A DNA stretch of 6,085 nucleotides, from positions 1 to 6,085 of the forward strand of contig JBEKCP010000528.1 of the NCBI GenBank assembly GCA_050014815.1. Reading direction: 5' to 3'. The first letter of the stretch is position 1, and each line of letters starts with the position of its first letter. Under the pieces are notes generated by a model. It saw nothing but the letters and a program-made list of their open reading frames with translations. It was not told the origin of the DNA and made no database searches. Shown here in pieces: positions 5,819-6,085 of the stretch. This DNA is from JBEKCP01 sp050014815. GTDB taxonomy: Bacteria; Planctomycetota; Planctomycetia; Pirellulales; Thermoguttaceae. A program made the translations under genes and the position numbers.

Positions 5819-6085
5819 TCAGTGTGTCGGTCGGCGGGGCCACCGCCGGCGGGCGGCGAAAACTCCCAGGGCGGCCATCCCTGCCCCCAGCAAACAAATC
5901 GTGCCGGGCTCGGGCGTCGCGGTAATCCCGGACGGGCTCATCGTCCCGACGCCGCCGAGCGATGCGTCCTGCGTGGTCGGCCCGTGTGTCCCGTTGAGCG
6001 ATGCAACATACCCGTTGAACCAAAGACCGAAATCCTGGGTGCCGGTGTGTCCCGTGTAGGTGAAGTCGCCCTGGCTCCAGTCCTG
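5819..6085 (-). CDS. C-terminal end of a second PEP-CTERM protein, 5' part outside window
   Basis: The minus-strand frame entering at 6085 is open for 88 codons to TGA at 5819-5821. It ends with a PEP-CTERM tail: TPEPGTICLLGAGMAALGVF followed by AARRRW, then a short basic end. Before it lies WSQGDFTYTGHTGTQDFGLW, which has the spacing of the dockerin-like, EF-hand-type segment common in planctomycete PEP-CTERM proteins (GDFN.DG.V...DF pattern). Several Asp/Asn ligands are replaced here, so calcium binding is doubtful. The product is expected to be exported and handled by an exosortase. Its stop is 82 bases from the start of the next PEP-CTERM gene on the same strand with no strong terminator between them, so the two may be co-transcribed. 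The frame has no recognisable start within the window. Confidence 0.85.
   Translation of the reverse strand, partial: QDWSQGDFTYTGHTGTQDFGLWFNGYVASLNGTHGPTTQDASLGGVGTMSPSGITATPEPGTICLLGAGMAALGVFAARRRWPRRPTH

Noticed and set aside
5703..6059. Plus-strand ORF over the PEP-CTERM gene junction
   Set aside because: It crosses the signal peptide and ribosome binding site of one gene and the PEP-CTERM tail of the other on the opposite strand, and has no recognisable features.

Overview
The window is GC-rich and reads like a chromosomal segment of a Planctomycetota-type bacterium. This is inferred from gene content: two neighbouring secreted proteins with PEP-CTERM (exosortase) sorting tails, one with a degenerate dockerin-like segment, a CHAT-domain caspase-like protein, and a GGGACTGTCCC-type intergenic repeat. 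No gene in the window proves the lineage.

Layout. The plus strand opens inside a CHAT protease-like gene (2-1303, N-terminus outside the window). A short region follows that carries a small, apparently decayed ORF (1368 to about 1543). Next is a strongly ribosome-bound gene for a coiled-coil lipoprotein (1600-2172) built from three tandem repeats. It converges, with only 12 bases between stop codons, on a minus-strand folD (2185-3051), the bifunctional one-carbon folate enzyme. The gap 3052-3310 holds no gene. It contains a hairpin in the folD leader, an 82-bp inverted-repeat element, and one good plus one weaker terminator-like hairpin for the next gene. From 3311 to the end, everything is on the minus strand and exported: a large PEP-CTERM protein gene read in two frames (3311-4378 and 4312-5736), and upstream of it the C-terminal end of a second PEP-CTERM gene (5819-6085).

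How the genes relate. The two PEP-CTERM genes lie head to tail, 82 bases apart, and could be one transcription unit for exported proteins anchored or processed by an exosortase that is not in the window. The large one appears to be a single protein of about 808 residues. A signal peptide sits at the start of one frame and the PEP-CTERM tail at the end of the other, and the two frames overlap by 67 bases, so one -1 shift would join them. folD is a housekeeping gene with all catalytic residues. The CHAT protein keeps its His/Cys pair. Its link to the lipoprotein downstream is by position only.

I see no CRISPR array, tRNA, rRNA, transposase gene or recognised defence operon. The points most worth a second look are the split PEP-CTERM gene, the inverted-repeat element and the decayed small ORF.
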